Positions 40,327-53,573 are shown, counted from the stretch's first letter. The stretch is DNA of 64,000 nt from Sphagnum compactum (GCA_965153455.1 OZ234501.1:12090001-12154000); one strand, 5' to 3'. A program made the numbers and translations. The notes: generated from the sequence alone by a model not told the origin.

Positions 40327-43300
40327 ATGGTATACTTTGCTTTACCTGTGAGGGACAGTGCAATTCATCTGCTTTGCAATGCTGCTCCGGGTCTTCCAAG
40401 GCGACGCCATGTCTCAAGAACCACTTCTAAATCTTTCTTAGACTGCACTCTTGCAAAGCCAAAAGTGCTCCTTCAGTCAGTGGATCACATTCCCAACTGC
40501 CAGCGCACAGGCGCAAGATTGCTGGCGGGAAATGTGGCCTTACGGCGAGTTTTTGCTGCCTCAGCTGAAGGAAATGTTGCAGTTGAAGAACCTGCAACTG
40601 CTACAGGAGAGAGCTTTGCTGAAGATCATGCAGAAAACACTTTGGATGCTGTTGCTGGTGTGCAAGAAGTTGAAGCTTCCATGGAAGCTTCAGGTGATCC
40701 CTCCGTGCAGCCAGTGCAACAAAGGAGATTGACACGTAGTAACAGCAGCGCTAGTGCAAAGAAGGCTAAGATCGTAACTGTTCAGAAGGAGGAGTTAATC
40801 CAAGGGGCTGTTTTCACTGGCAAAGTCAGGGCAGTGCAAGCATATGGTGCATTTGTGGACATTGGAGCATTCACAGATGGGTTAGTGCACATTTCCCAGC
40901 TGAGCTCAAACTATGTGAGGCAGGTACAAGATGTAGTGTCAGTTGGGCAGGAAGTCACAGTAAGGGTTATTGATATCGACGAAATGGCAGGACGCATTGG
41001 CCTCACGATGCGGGATAAGGAAGCTGAGGATCAGCAAAAGCAAAGTATGAAAGAAAATGACAGTGAGGGGGGATCTAAATCCTTACAGGGAGAGGGGGGT
41101 AAGGTTCTGAACAGAGGAAAGATCGCAGGCAGAGGACCCAGTGCAAGGGGGAAGCGGGATGAACCACAGAAGGTAAACTTTACTCTGCTCAACCAATTCT
41201 ATGCCCTGATCTGCAGACACCCTTCTGCTGCTCGTGAGGTGTAACATCTGAAATCTTTTCCTGTTTTGCTAGATTGTCTGGTTGTGGTGAGTGTGAATGT
41301 ATCTTCACTTAACACAGCATGGCCCTGACATGATTTTGAGAACAGACTCTTCAATGAGGAAATAGAACTTCCTTGTTGGATATCTGATGAACTCTTATAA
41401 ATCACTGCTGCCTTGGGTGAACTGAAGGTGACCAAGCTTCAAAAGGGTCAGGAATTAGAAGGCAAAGTGAAGAACATCATTCGAAGTGGGGCATTTGTGG
41501 AGTTTTCGGATGGCGAGGAAGGGTTTTTACGGGGGTCAGAGATTGCTGTGGGAGGTGAGAATGTTCCCGTGGAGACTTTGTTGCATGTTGGCCAGGAGGT
41601 GAAAGTCAGGGTCCTGAAGATTGAGAGAGGAAAAGTCAATCTGACAATGAAGCCAGAAGTCGACATGAAATCACTGAACAAGTCTATCAACAGAAATGAA
41701 GATGCAGGCGCATCGAACCCATTTGAACTTGCCTTCCGAATGGCAAACTTGATTGGAAATGATACACAAGTTGCATCTAAAGAGTCATTGATGGAGACAT
41801 CAGGGCTGCCAGAAGGACAAGTCTCTGCAGATATTGGGGAAGCAACAGCAACAGTTGAGGATAAGATTCCCGAACAACCTGTAGAAGAGCTTGTGGAAGC
41901 AACAGAAGGGATTGATATTGTAACTGAAAAGAAATGGGAGGCTGCAGTGACACCTGATGAAGAACCCAGAGCAGAGCTCAGTGACACCAAGGAGGAGCAT
42001 GTGGATGCAGCTGAAGACAAAATCAGTGCAGAATTTGTTGAAGCAACAGAAGAAATTGACAATGTTCCTGAACTAAATGTGGAGGCAGCAACAATCCAGC
42101 AGGATCAACCACCTCTGGCAGATGATGAAGCTGATGAGCAGCTTCATGAAGCAGCTGATGATCAAATTGCTGCAGAGCTTGTTGAAGCAGTTCAAGATCT
42201 TGAGAAGACTGCTACACTTATTGCAGGTATAAAGCCTTGCAGAAATATGGCTGCCATACTTGCACGTCTATTCTTTTTTCAGGATGGAACTTCATGAGAT
42301 TGATAAGTTGTCAGGGACTTTGTTTTCTGACAGAGGAAATCAACATCGAGAATAAGTTTGATGCAGAGGTGGAGGAAAAGCGAGAAGAAGCACCTACACC
42401 ATTGAATCCTGAAGAAGATTTGAAACCTGCAGCAGTGACAGAAGAAACCTTGAGGTTTGTTCAATCTCCTCTGATGTTGTTTCACTTTTGTCTGACCATG
42501 TTTCACTGTTGTCTGGACAACTCTAATGTCTTCTTGTGTGGTCATTGCTAGCAGTATTCCAGAATCTGAGGAACCATCTCCATCAATTCCTGGGGCCTTT
42601 GCGTTGGAGACAGATTCCATGACTACTACGACAGTCTCAGATCCTGTTGTGGAATCTGAAATTGGTCTTGTGACAGAATCTGTTGTTGAGACAGCTGTGG
42701 CAGAGCAACCATCAACAACCAATACATCTGTGAATGTGCCAACAGCAGCCCAGGTTAAAGAATTGAGGGAGCTGACAGGTGCAGGGATGATGGAATGTAA
42801 GAAGGCTCTGGTAGCATGTGAGTCTGATGTTGCCAAAGCCTCTGAGTACCTCCGGAAAAAAGGATTGGCGAGTGCAGAGAAGAAAGCAAGTCGGATTGCT
42901 GCTGAAGGTCTAGTTGGGAGCTATGTCCATGATGGGCGCATTGGTGTTCTGATTGAGGTTAATTGTGAGACTGATTTTGTGTCCCGAGGAGATCAATTCA
43001 AGGAACTGGTTGCTGACATGGGGATGCAAGTTGTTGCATGTCCATCGGTAAGCTACTATATCTGTTTCCTCCATCAGCATGTCTTGACCCATTTTTCCAT
43101 TTGGCTACATGAATAATGGATTTGGGATATTTGGTTTTGCCATGACTCCTGATTAAATACTTCAGCTCTGTCTCTCCCTAAATACTAGGAAGTGGCTTCT
43201 ACTGTCTGACAACTATCATTCATTGTTTCAGGTTGAAGTTGTAACTGTAGAGGATGTTCCTGCCGAGTTTGTGGCAAAGGAGAAAGAGATTGAGTCTGAA

Positions 43301-44917
43301 AAGGATGATCTTGCAAAGAAGCCTCCTCAAATCCGGGAGAAAATTGTTGATGGACGGGTGGCAAAACGATTGGCTGAGCTCGCATTGTTGGAGCAGCCAT
43401 ATATTCGTGATGACAAAATTTTGGTGAAGGACCTTGTCAAGCAAACAATTGCTGGGCTAGGTGAAAAAGTTCAGGTGTGCTTCTATCTATCCCTGGCCAT
43501 CTGTTTTCAAAAGTAACACTGCAAATGCCATATCTTTTGCTTTATGCTTGAAAAAATTTGCATGTCTGCTGGGAGCTAGGACATAATTGCTCATTATGGG
43601 CTTAATTTTTTTCTTTCAGATCCGACGATTTGTGCGGTATAATCTGGGAGAGGGGCTCCAGAAAAAGTCGACAGATTTTGCAGCAGAAGTGGCAGCCCAG
43701 ACTGCAGCAACAGTTGAAGCAAAACCAGCTGCACCACAGGCTCCAGAGGTCAAGGAGGAGAAGATCGAAGACAGTACTCCCAAGGTGGGCAAAAGCAATG
43801 AATTGGTATCTCCCTCAGACTTATGTTCTAGAAAGTGGTATCAAAAGTGGAAGATAGTCTCTCATGTATCTGAATTTTCCAGGTGGCAGTATCAGCTGCA
43901 AGAGTCAAGGAGCTTAGGGAGGCAACGGGTGCAGGAATGATGGACTGCAAGAAGGCATTGGCAGCCTGTGAAAATAATGTTGAGAAGGCCACTGAGTTTC
44001 TGAGGAAGAAGGGCCTAGCAAGTGCTGAAAAGAAGGCCGGTAGAGTGGCTTCAGAAGGCTTAATAGGCAGTTATATCCATGATGGACGCATTGGTGTTCT
44101 TATTGAGGTCAATTCAGAGACTGATTTTGTTGCACGAAGTGAAACATTTAAGGAGCTTGTGGCAGATTTGGCAATGCAAGTGGTTGCCTGCCCCCAGGTG
44201 ATTTTCATTCTATTGCTTAGAATTCTTACCTGTCACATTTGAGCTCCTGGCACCAGTAAGGTCAATGGAAATTGCAGCCTGTCAACTGGTTGTGGCACTA
44301 AACCAGCTACTAAATCAGTGGTGACACAAGTTTGTCACTCTGATTTTTGCAAATGACTGAGAGAATTTGAACCCTACCACTCAAAACAGCTAGATTTCAT
44401 CACTTTGAGAAGATGATGATCAGAATTGGGTCATATAGCATGTCTTCTTAACCATGAGGTATGGCTTATTTTGTAATACAGTGGTGGAAGTTTTCCTATC
44501 ATACCACGAATTAGATTTCTCTGATTGGTCAGAGGGCAATGTACTGACACAAATTCATTTCCCCTTCCCCCATAGGTACAATATGTGAGTGTCGAAGATA
44601 TCCCCTCAGCATTAGTTGAGAAGGAGACGGAGATTGAACTTGGGAAGGAGGATTTGGCTACAAAGCCTGAGGCCATCCGTGGCAAAATTGTGGAGGGTCG
44701 GGTAGCCAAGATGATGGCTGAACTTGTCTTGCTGGAGCAGCCATACATCAGGAATGACAAAATTTTGGTGAAGGACCTCGTGAAGCAGACAGTAGCAACA
44801 CTGGGTGAAAATATCCAAGTTCGAAGATTCACGAGGTTCAATCTAGGGGAGGGGATTGAGAAACGGAGCATCGATTTTGCCGCTGAGGTTGCTGCCCAAA
44901 CAGGAGCTAGTGCATAA
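40327..44917 (+). CDS. Chloroplast EF-Ts polyprotein with two S1 and two EF-Ts units (PETs / PSRP-7)
   Basis: Eight exons: 40327-41172, 41428-42226, 42334-42454, 42552-43047, 43232-43474, 43620-43784, 43883-44197, 44576-44917; exactly 1,108 codons plus stop. The N-terminus is Ser/Arg-rich and acid-poor, like a plastid transit peptide. S1 domain 1 ([20 protein letters not shown]) lies near residues 155-235 and S1 domain 2 ([18 protein letters not shown]) at 283-360. A long acidic linker (about 360-650) precedes two EF-Ts units, each opening [19 protein letters not shown] or its variant and ending [10 protein letters not shown]-like. This is the plant and algal gene that yields plastid elongation factor EF-Ts and the S1-bearing ribosome-associated protein PSRP-7. 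EF-Ts recharges EF-Tu with GTP during plastid translation. An alternative in-frame ATG at 40300 is possible if there is no leader intron. Confidence 0.94.
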
Positions 44918-45756
44918 AAATATGTACCAGAAAGAGATCCACAGTAACATAGATGTTCTTGCATCTCTCGGAGCTTCAGCAGAATCTCTTTAGAGGGTCA
45001 GATACATGTGGGGAAATATCATCAGCATCAGGTATTTGGAGCTTGTTGATGTGCGCTTAAGGCACACCATTCCTTGGGAACATGACCACAAACACCTTCT
45101 CTTCTTATGGACATGTTCACAGGGTTTGCATCAGTAGAATAGGAATTGATTATTGCAGCAGCAGCAGCAACATTTTGTAGCTCTGTCGTTGATCAGTCAA
45201 TCAGTAAATGTAGAACTACTCTTTTTGCTCACATGTGACTTTTGAGTTCTGTTCTGTAGCGAGTTTCTGGTGCTAGTCAGTTCTTTCATTTAAAATCAGA
45301 TAAGGCTTCATACATAGTTTTCTTGCCTACAAACTGAATCTACCACCACATGATTCTAGCTGCTGGAGATGCTTAGTATCTTTTTGCATACTCAATATCT
45401 GTGAACTTCCTTGATCAGTTGGAGTAGCTGGAGTTTCTTATAATTGCAATCTTCGAACTTGGAGCCTGAGGTTTTGCTGTTCCCCTTGCTCAAGGGTCTC
45501 ATCCGGAAATTCCTTTTCCCACAGGATCTTAAATGGAAGTGCCCACCCACCCATCCAGGAAGCAGGATATTGCACTAAGTAAGCCCCTGATTTTACAAAG
45601 CCAACAAGTATTTGAGGTTGTTTGGTGTTGGGTAAGCCTCCGGGGTGTGGACATTCCTCAAAAGAGGGGCCTGGGCAAGGACACTCCCTTAACAAGTAAA
45701 GAAACAGCCCAATCAATCATTTGATTTTGGATTTTGTTTATTTACTGAGTCTCATG
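44918..45756. other. 3' UTR and spacer after EF-Ts gene
   Basis: No gene recognised. It holds the EF-Ts 3' UTR with a short (CAG)n run near 45156-45170 and a less AT-rich stretch (45430-45730) with open frames on both strands but no known motif. Confidence 0.5.
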
Positions 45757-46036
45757 CAGTGTTTTGTTTTGTGGTGAATTTTGGCCATTTTGTGAAAAAT
45801 ATTTTGGAAAAAGAATATCTTGTTGTGGATTCTCTTTTTTTTTCTTTCTTACATTAAAAAAAATTGAAAAGAACATCTAAAAATCTGCCCAAAATTGTCA
45901 CAATTGCATACAACATGAAAGGTTGCTTAAGACTTTTCTACTTTCATATTTTGAATATCACCAACATTTGGCTAAATTTTCTTATGGATGATTGCCATTT
46001 GAACAAAATTGCAAAATTGGAAACAAAAAACTCCTG
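45757..46036 (+). mobile_element. hAT-type MITE with perfect 8-bp target duplication
   Basis: 280 bp. The left end is CAGTGTTTTGTTTTGTGGTG and the right end reverse-complements to CAGGAGTTTTTTGTTTCC. GTCTCATG occurs exactly on both sides (45749-45756 and 46037-46044). The inner blocks (GAAAAATATTTTGGAAAAAG, TCTACTTTCATATTTTGAAT, TTATGGATGA) match the other copies. Confidence 0.88.
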
Positions 46037-46044
46037 GTCTCATG

Positions 46045-49000
46045 CAGCAGTTTTTTCTTTTCACCCTGCCAAGGTCTAGAGACCAGTTACAAATAAACCC
46101 ATGTAGAGGTTTATTGTAGTACCTTTACCATTTCGGCAACAGACTAGACTACTGAATAATTAATTAAATTTTAAATCTTAATTTCAGCACTTGGTTTTTT
46201 AATTCTGAAAATTTCGACAAGTAATGGTTATAGAAAATAATAAACATACTCTATTTAGTGCTTTGGAATAGTCCAATGTGTCTAGACTCTTATAGTGTTA
46301 AGATAGAGGGTTCAAACCCTGACAATGAAGGTTTGGTGTTCAAACCTTGATAGTGGAATTTTTTTATTTTATTAAAATTTTGACACAAATGATGAATAAT
46401 TTCTCAAAATTTCGAAAAAATGAAAAATAATTTAATTTATGCTGAAATGCTGAAGGTATTATGGTAATTGACAAGGCAAGCATCTCAATTTTGCGTAATA
46501 ATGATTACCATTTTTTTAAAGGTAGATTGCAACTACCTAGTCACTTAAGCACTTGAATTGGGTAGCGAGGCTAAAAAACATGTTATAAGATTTGTTGGCA
46601 AAACCATGCTTATCAATGGTAGTTTAGGTGGTGATGAGTTTGAGGTTTAAATAGAAATTAAAAAGATTAGTTTAAGGACAAAATGGAAATGTGGTGATGA
46701 TGTTGATGCTTCAATGGAAATTGCCATTATGCAACATGGAGAAGCACAACACAAAATGTTAGTAACTAATGAAAGATGAGAAACAACACAACATCTAAAT
46801 GCCCAAAAGATCAACAAGACACCACAAACCCAGCACCTACTCCTATGATGGACTTGTCGAAGGGGGGCAAGATTGAACCTTGATCGTTGTGTTTCCTACC
46901 CATTGCAATTTAATTTAAACTTTCACAAACCACTCACATTAGAACCAAACTTTGCACCCCCACATGTTATCATGTGCTGATGGGAGCAATCAAAATAAAA
47001 GGACCCATTAGTAGCAAGGTCAAAGTCCTTACCAAGGACTATCGTGTATACATGGTTTTCATGTATTGGTTTATTAAATATCAAAATTAAATTTTAAATA
47101 CAATTTAAAATTATATATTTTGGATTGGATATTGATATTGAGACCAAATATGAGCCATAATATAATTAAAATTGATTTTTTTGCATTAAGCCCTACATTA
47201 TACTCAATGTACAACTATGCTTTGAACCATTATCATAAAATTTTGAACTATTATAATCATTAAGGTGTTTATAATTAAAATCAATAGCATTTTTGTGCAT
47301 GCACCTAAAGGATAAACACATTTGACATTTCTTAGGAAGTATGTTATTTGAGAACATTTAATGAAAGGTTTGGTAATTAAAAAAATATTCAATTTTAAGG
47401 TGTTGAAAAACATTGTGTCAACAAATGCTTTGTGTATGACAAAGGATTCTAACAACATAATGAAATGACTTCAAATTCACAATATTTCACTTCATGAATA
47501 ATGAGAACAATTTTAAAAGATGAATAATTATTTCATGAAATAAAATAAATGATTTTTTCAAAATAATGTAGATATGCTTTTCACTACAATCAATAAATGT
47601 TTTTCAATTTTTATTTATTGTGAGTACAACCTTAAGTAAAAAAACATTCCTTGGTTGAATATAAAAACAACATGGGCTAATGCCATGCATAAAAGAAATT
47701 GCCATGAAGATTTGGAAATGACCCAATATGCAACAATAAAAAAAATAAACCAAAATGATTGACACATGTAATATACATAATGCAAATTCAACAACAATGA
47801 AAATGAGGTGGAAATCCAAACCTTCCCTAGACATGACTTATATTTGTTTATGAGGCTTGCAAATAAGCCACATACATTAGATACCAAGATTATTTACATT
47901 ATAAATTACATTCAAATGCCATAAAAACTACAAGTGTAAAAAAAATAGTTCAAAAATAGCACAAAGGCTAATGGAAATCTAACAAAAGAATCTAAGATTC
48001 AACTGCATACTTCACCTTACTATTAGTAGTCCAATCCTTGATAGCATCCCCAAAGGAAAAAATCCAAACTATAATCTTCTTATGCAAACTTCCTAACAAC
48101 AATTTAAATGGGTTGTTAGCCTATTTCACAACTTGGATTTCATGAATGACAAGGTGGAGAAACATCTTCACATCTTCTACACTACCCAAAATCATAACTA
48201 TAGACAACTTTGTTAAAGAAAAATACTCTACCAATCATTGTTACAAGAGCGTGTTGGATGCAAATTTAAACCACAACTTAGTGACAGGGTGCACACTAAT
48301 GGTGGTTCTAGAGCAACTGTATGGTTGCATTACATAATGATATTAAAGAGGAATGCTCCAAGATTAAGTCTACCTTCATCCAAAAGAATTGAAACCTTGA
48401 GTTGATCAAAATTTGGGCCAATGACATTTTTAAAACTAGAGTGAACCTTTAGTAAGTCTAATTAAGTGTCCCTAGAAAGTTTTCTTAACAAGAGGATTCA
48501 AATAATACTAAAAATAGATGATGTTTATTGTATTCATTAATTCCTAATTTAGGAATTGATGTTTGAATTTTGAAATCAAGCACATATCACCATGTGAACG
48601 TTGTATTTTGATAGTTTCAAAAGTTGTCCAATTGTCTCTAATGGTTTGAATAAAGACCCTAATATATGGGCATTTCATACATAGTTAATATTGCTTGCCC
48701 TAGAAGTAGAAGATTACACATTAAATGTTTATTGTTGAATTAGTTCGCCATGTAGTAAACAACTAGTCATTATTGTTGTCATGCAAGTGGGTAGATGCAA
48801 GTTAGGGTGGTTCAAAAGTAGCAAGAGTCCTAGTCCCAAAACTCCATATAAAATCCATATTTTAACACTAGAATGGAAAAAAATGTTAAAAACCAATATT
48901 GAGTGGGCCCTATGTGATGATTAATCAATTAATAAAGTCCATATGAAAGGCTACCCATTTAGAAAACTCTTTAGCATACATATTGTTATGGGGAAAGAAA

Positions 49001-49274
49001 TATCAGTCCAATAAAAAATGACCAAAATTGGGACTTTTGAAAATAAGGTCCAAATTTGGTCATTTAAAAGTTCAAAATTATTTGTTGGTTAAAGTTTTTG
49101 TTGTAGTTTTTTTCAATCCATATTTTTTTTTCCATCATGTATCATATATTGAGTCCCTTTACAAAATATTGAGATGAAATGATAACAAAAAATACATTTG
49201 AATGTTAATTCAAAACCTAAATTATAGTCCATATGTCCACTTTAAAAGCCCATTATTATATGATTGGTGTATGT
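46045..49274. other. AT-rich spacer
   Basis: No gene recognised. Near 46311-46345 are two B-box-like words (GGGTTCAAACCC, GTGTTCAAACC) that recall tRNA-derived elements, but no cloverleaf can be folded by eye. The short open frames 47204-47458 and 47604-47887 (minus) have no motif and AT-driven composition. Confidence 0.5.
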
Positions 49275-50870
49275 TTATTGAATTTCACCCCTTAATAAAA
49301 AATTTATTCGAGTTTGCAATCTTAATCCATAATTTTTTATTATCAAATTGATGATTTTATAATGCATTTGTGATATTTGAATAAAATACATTATGCAAAA
49401 AGTCCATAAGGACACAAAAAGTGAGCCATCATAGCTTGCATCTACCAAAGTTGAAGAATGTTTTGAAGTCTTCTTAAGCATGCTTTGTTTCCAAATTTAA
49501 ATACATCTTGTACAATTATGCACAACATAATTTTTCAACAACATCAAAAAATCACACAAACATGCCACATGGTTTTGCAAACTTGATGAGTGCATGAATT
49601 ACCTCCAACATTAGCATGATGCACATTAGCTTTGTTACCACCTCAATGTCACATAAATATTGAAGATTTGTTTTTGTTGATGCCACATGGTTTGATTTGT
49701 TGTTCATGTGAACCATTATGGTTTTGTACTCAACAAACACTCTTTTCATTAAGACAACATGAAGATCCACCTAATTTTTACATTATGAAATAATTTCAAA
49801 CCTTTAGTTTCAAACAACTTGACAAGCCTTCCCATGTTAAATATGTTTTTTCAATGAAGAAAAGTAGTATGTGTAAGTGGTTTTCAACAAACCCTTAGGG
49901 CCTCAAGCTCCGCAACCAAGGGTTGATTAGAACCTAAGGTCTACATTGCTAGGTTAGTACAATGTGCCATGTAATGCATTCTAATTCAAAGTGGTGTTGA
50001 TTGCACAACACCATTATGTATGCCCATGAACATTGCAATCACATTAAACCGAAAACATGTAAGCTTATTAGCAACATGTTCAACTATCAAACTCCCATAT
50101 TCCATTACTAATCTTAATATCAATTAGGTGGGGTTGTAAAAAATGCCTTCATTAATCACATTTTCAAGATTCAATAACATTAACATCCCCCTAAAGCCAT
50201 CAACAAAATACATATGCAAAATACACCAAAATTGATTGTTATTGTGTTTATTTCATCACAATTGATAGCAAGGTATTTGGCCTTTTGGACAACAACTTTG
50301 ATGGATTGCATGATATTGCAATGCATCATTTCCACCATCTCCCAACATTGGAATCATTCCTATGCTTGTAAAGTGTGTTTTTTCACCTTCAAAATTTCAA
50401 ATAATGTTTTCATGTTCTTGAGATTGGTCATAGGTCAATGATAGAGTTTCAAAAATGAAAATATCACAATAATTGTAAGAACTTTTGCTTCCTTTCACCA
50501 ACCAAACCTCCAACACACGATGTTTAAAAAAGATTTCAACCTTTGTTAGCAAATAGGTGCCCATTTTTTGCATGCTAGTTTTTTATGGACATGTAACATT
50601 AGCCCATAGTGCACCTAGGGCATGCAATTTTGCATTTTTGCCTCACATTGTGTTTTTGCAAACTCTTGAACTTTGGCACCAACAATTTCCCTTTCCATTG
50701 ATCTCACCATGAACTTTGTAATAAACCATGTTCAACTTGCCATTGCACCCACCGCACCTTCCACCCATGGTAACTTCATAGCCTAAATCTTTTGGAACAC
50801 CCACACTCACTTCCACCAGTTTTTTTCTAGATCATCAATTGTAGAAAATTTCCTTTGTTTGTCAATAATC
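49275..50870 (-). pseudogene. Decayed hAT-like (BED finger / DUF4371-type) transposase
   Basis: On the minus strand, several frames read in the order of plant hAT-like transposase relics. A zinc-finger-like start (MKLPWVEGAVGAM, then KVQEFAKTQCEAKMQNC) lies at about 50800-50600. KYLAINCDEINTITI lies at about 50290-50240, and MLEVIHALIKFAKPCGMFV at 49608-49552. Many stops and frameshifts separate these blocks, so no protein can be made. The assignment rests on remembered family patterns (PWVE start, CDE core, 'HxLIKFA' tail) and block order. It is the only transposase-like relic seen in the window and lies between two copies of the hAT-type MITE. Confidence 0.5.
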
Positions 50871-51220
50871 TCAAGTAACAAGACTATTATCAAGTCAAGA
50901 GAACATGTAATTGATTAAAACATAGGCAAGTTGCAATTGGACGATGTGATGTCCACAACAATAAGAACACTTGTGCCTTGTCAAATTGGAAGCCCCAAGG
51001 AATGCCACCCCATAATTGATCTTTTGTCAAGATTAACATAATTCATCTTCAATACTTGCAATTTTGGACTTTTTTTTGTTATTTTAAAGTTCAACAATCG
51101 TGTTGAGATGTAATTCATCATGAAAGTTCATAAATTGGAACACATTTATCCATCATAGGCCTTCTTATTTGGTGGATTATTACAACCATCAAACATTTTA
51201 AGACCATCAAACATTCATGT

Positions 51221-51496
51221 GAGACTTTTTCTTTTTGCAAATTTTCACCATTTGCTGACAAAAACAAATCCAGTGTGACTCACACAAAGGAGAATGTGCC
51301 AAAATTGCCGAATATTGAGGAAAATATTTCTTAAATCATCATATTTAGACAATACATTTTAGCAGGTCGCTAAAGTACAACCAGATTCTTAAAAAAATCT
51401 ACTTTCCTCTCTTATCTGTAGCCAAATTTGGCTAATTATTTGTCTTGTAGATGATTGTTAGTGTGGCTACATCACAAAATTGAAGAAAAAACACTG
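51221..51496 (+). mobile_element. hAT-type MITE copy
   Basis: The left end near 51221 (GAGACTTTTTCTTTTTGC) is followed by AAATTTTCACC. The right end is CATCACAAAATTGAAG, an A-run and CACTG, which reverse-complements to CAGTGTTTTTTCTTC. The core contains TAGCCAAATTTGGCTA. The left junction is diverged and no clear target duplication remains. Confidence 0.7.
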
Positions 51497-52067
51497 GATG
51501 AAACTTATGTCGTATAACAGCAATTGTTTAGATTTTCTTTGGATTTTTCATTTGAGTCGATTGGATTTTTTTTTAATAGTTTAATTACCTTTTTGTTTTC
51601 AGTTTCCTTTTAATCAGCACTCTTATTCACGGTAATTTTTTTTGTTTGGCAAATTTCATCACATTGTAACCTATGTTCATTCAATTGAAGTTTGAACTAT
51701 TGAAATCACATTCATTAATCCATGCAACTATAAATCCCTCCAATCACCTTGAAAATGTGACAAAAGATCATAAGTTGTAATCTACATGAAATGACATTGA
51801 AGTCAAAATGATAGAATGGCATCTTATTTCGATTGATAGAGAATTTTTCATTGAAGATGTTGATACAATAAAGAAAGCTTCATTTATGCAAAAATAAATA
51901 TGCAACATTAGCATACTTTAACATGGGCATTTAAAAAATTCATTAGTGTTCAATTACTCTTTGATGAAAAGGTCAACTTCTTTGCACAAAACAAAGGGAT
52001 TAGGTACCTCTATATAGATTATTGTGCTCCAAAATGTCCAAACACAATCAAGTGGATCTCAATCGTG

Positions 52068-52347
52068 TAGTGTTTCTTTTACTGGCGAATTTTCGCCAAA
52101 TTTTGACCTGAAAAATATGATTTCAACATTTACAAAGGAATTTTCACAGGAAAAGTGGCCCAAATTTGCCAGATTTTTGAATAATCTTTTTTTCAAATTG
52201 CGAGAGTCTTATGATAACTTCCAGAAGGCAACCAAGAATATAGAAGGATTCAATTTTTTTTCTACCTTCATATCTATTATGTAGCCAAATTATTTTCTGG
52301 ATGATCACCACTTTGGTTATCACACAAAATCCTTAAAAGAAGCCCTG
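52068..52347 (+). mobile_element. hAT-type MITE copy with intact central palindrome
   Basis: The left end is TAGTGTTTCTTTTACT followed by the perfect palindrome GGCGAATTTTCGCC. The right end reverse-complements to CAGGGCTTCTTTTAAGG. Related words flank it (CAATCGTG left, CTTCAATGTG right), suggesting an eroded duplication. Internal blocks match the copy at 4918. Confidence 0.8.
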
Positions 52348-53570
52348 CTTCAATGTGATAATCTTAGCAAAGTGAGAATTCACATTGGAACTTGAAAAAT
52401 TAGAGATGGGCAAAAGGCAAAGTTGTACAATTAATGTTTTTCCACACTTGCTTTAATGTGCCATATTTGTACATGTACTATAAATTTCCTAGTTTACCTT
52501 ACTTTTTAGCCTACAAAATTTCCTTCTTTAGATCCAATATAGGGCAATCCTTGAGTTAATGGGACACAATCTTCATGTAAACCTAGGGGAAATGTTTAAC
52601 ATTTTCCTAAACCTAGGTACCTTTCAACGAAAAGTCACCACAAACATTTTGATACTAAGGTGTTGAGATCAACAACTCTGAAATCAAACATTGCTTCTGA
52701 AAATCTCTAGACTCATTAAACCCAAAAGGTCATAGCGGACCAATTTGGCTCACATTTCAATGTACATTTTTTGCCTTTGTATGACGTTTAGGATTAACTG
52801 GATTGTGATGATTTCAATAGAAATCTCAGCTCAAAGTGGGGATTCATTTGGAGCAAGGACGATTATATATGGCCTAAATGCATCACAAGTACCTTGACAT
52901 TATCACATTGAACAATTGCATCGTATGCCAAGAACCTGTGCATCACACATGTAGTGACACTGATCACATGTGGCTCAACAACTCATGTAAAGATAAGGTC
53001 GGTTTCAAAACTGGTTCCAGTAAATATTTTTGCTAGTATACTTATTAAAGATCAGTTCGCTTAGAAACCAGACCGTTTAATGAATTGTTAAAGTTCATGT
53101 ATCTCAATTCTCTTATAAAGGAGGGACACTTACGTTTAAGTAAATCCCTCCCTGAATTTCTCCCACATTTGGAAGGCACCTTATGGAGCAGAATTTCCCT
53201 ACATGGGCCAGCTTGAATATAGCGAGTTATTATGGTGCTACAGAGGTTGCTATTGTCTTATAATCTGGGCCTTTTAGATTTCACGCCCACACCAGTTAAT
53301 GCCCTTGAAGCAGGGCATACCTAAAGTAAAAGCTCGCAGTTGGCTGCTATCTCATGAAGCACGCCCTTATTTTAAGACTTCCCAGCCCCTCCGGCATTAC
53401 TTCCCCTAGGCACAAAACACTTAGTTGTGGGCATTCTATTTGGTGGAAGGCCCTCATGTTGGGTTCTTGCTTGTGATTGGCTCTTCCAGCATATAGCAGG
53501 AGAGCGGAGTCACATAGTGTTTTATGTATAAAGGAAGGCACTGCTGTCAATGCCTTCTGCCCTGTGAATC
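52348..53570. other. Spacer, partly less AT-rich
   Basis: No gene recognised. 53080-53570 is clearly less AT-rich than its surroundings, contains CTTATAAAGGAGGGA near 53114 and open frames on both strands without known motifs. It may be the remnant of an unidentified element. Confidence 0.4.
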
Positions 53571-53573
53571 AGG

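Noticed and set aside
41448-42062. 204-codon minus-strand frame inside the EF-Ts gene
   Set aside because: Antisense shadow of the acidic linker and S1-2; Ser-rich mirror composition.
46255-46345. tRNA-like words (GGGTTCAAACCC and a second GTTCAAACC)
   Set aside because: No acceptor stem or anticodon arm could be drawn; B-box-like words alone are not enough for a tRNA or SINE call.
47604-47887. Two overlapping hydrophobic minus-strand frames
   Set aside because: Phe/Leu-rich translation expected from AT-rich DNA; no motif, no context.
53080-53570. Possible LTR (TATA-like CTTATAAAGG in a GC-richer block)
   Set aside because: No matching second copy, TG...CA ends, primer-binding site or coding region seen in the window.
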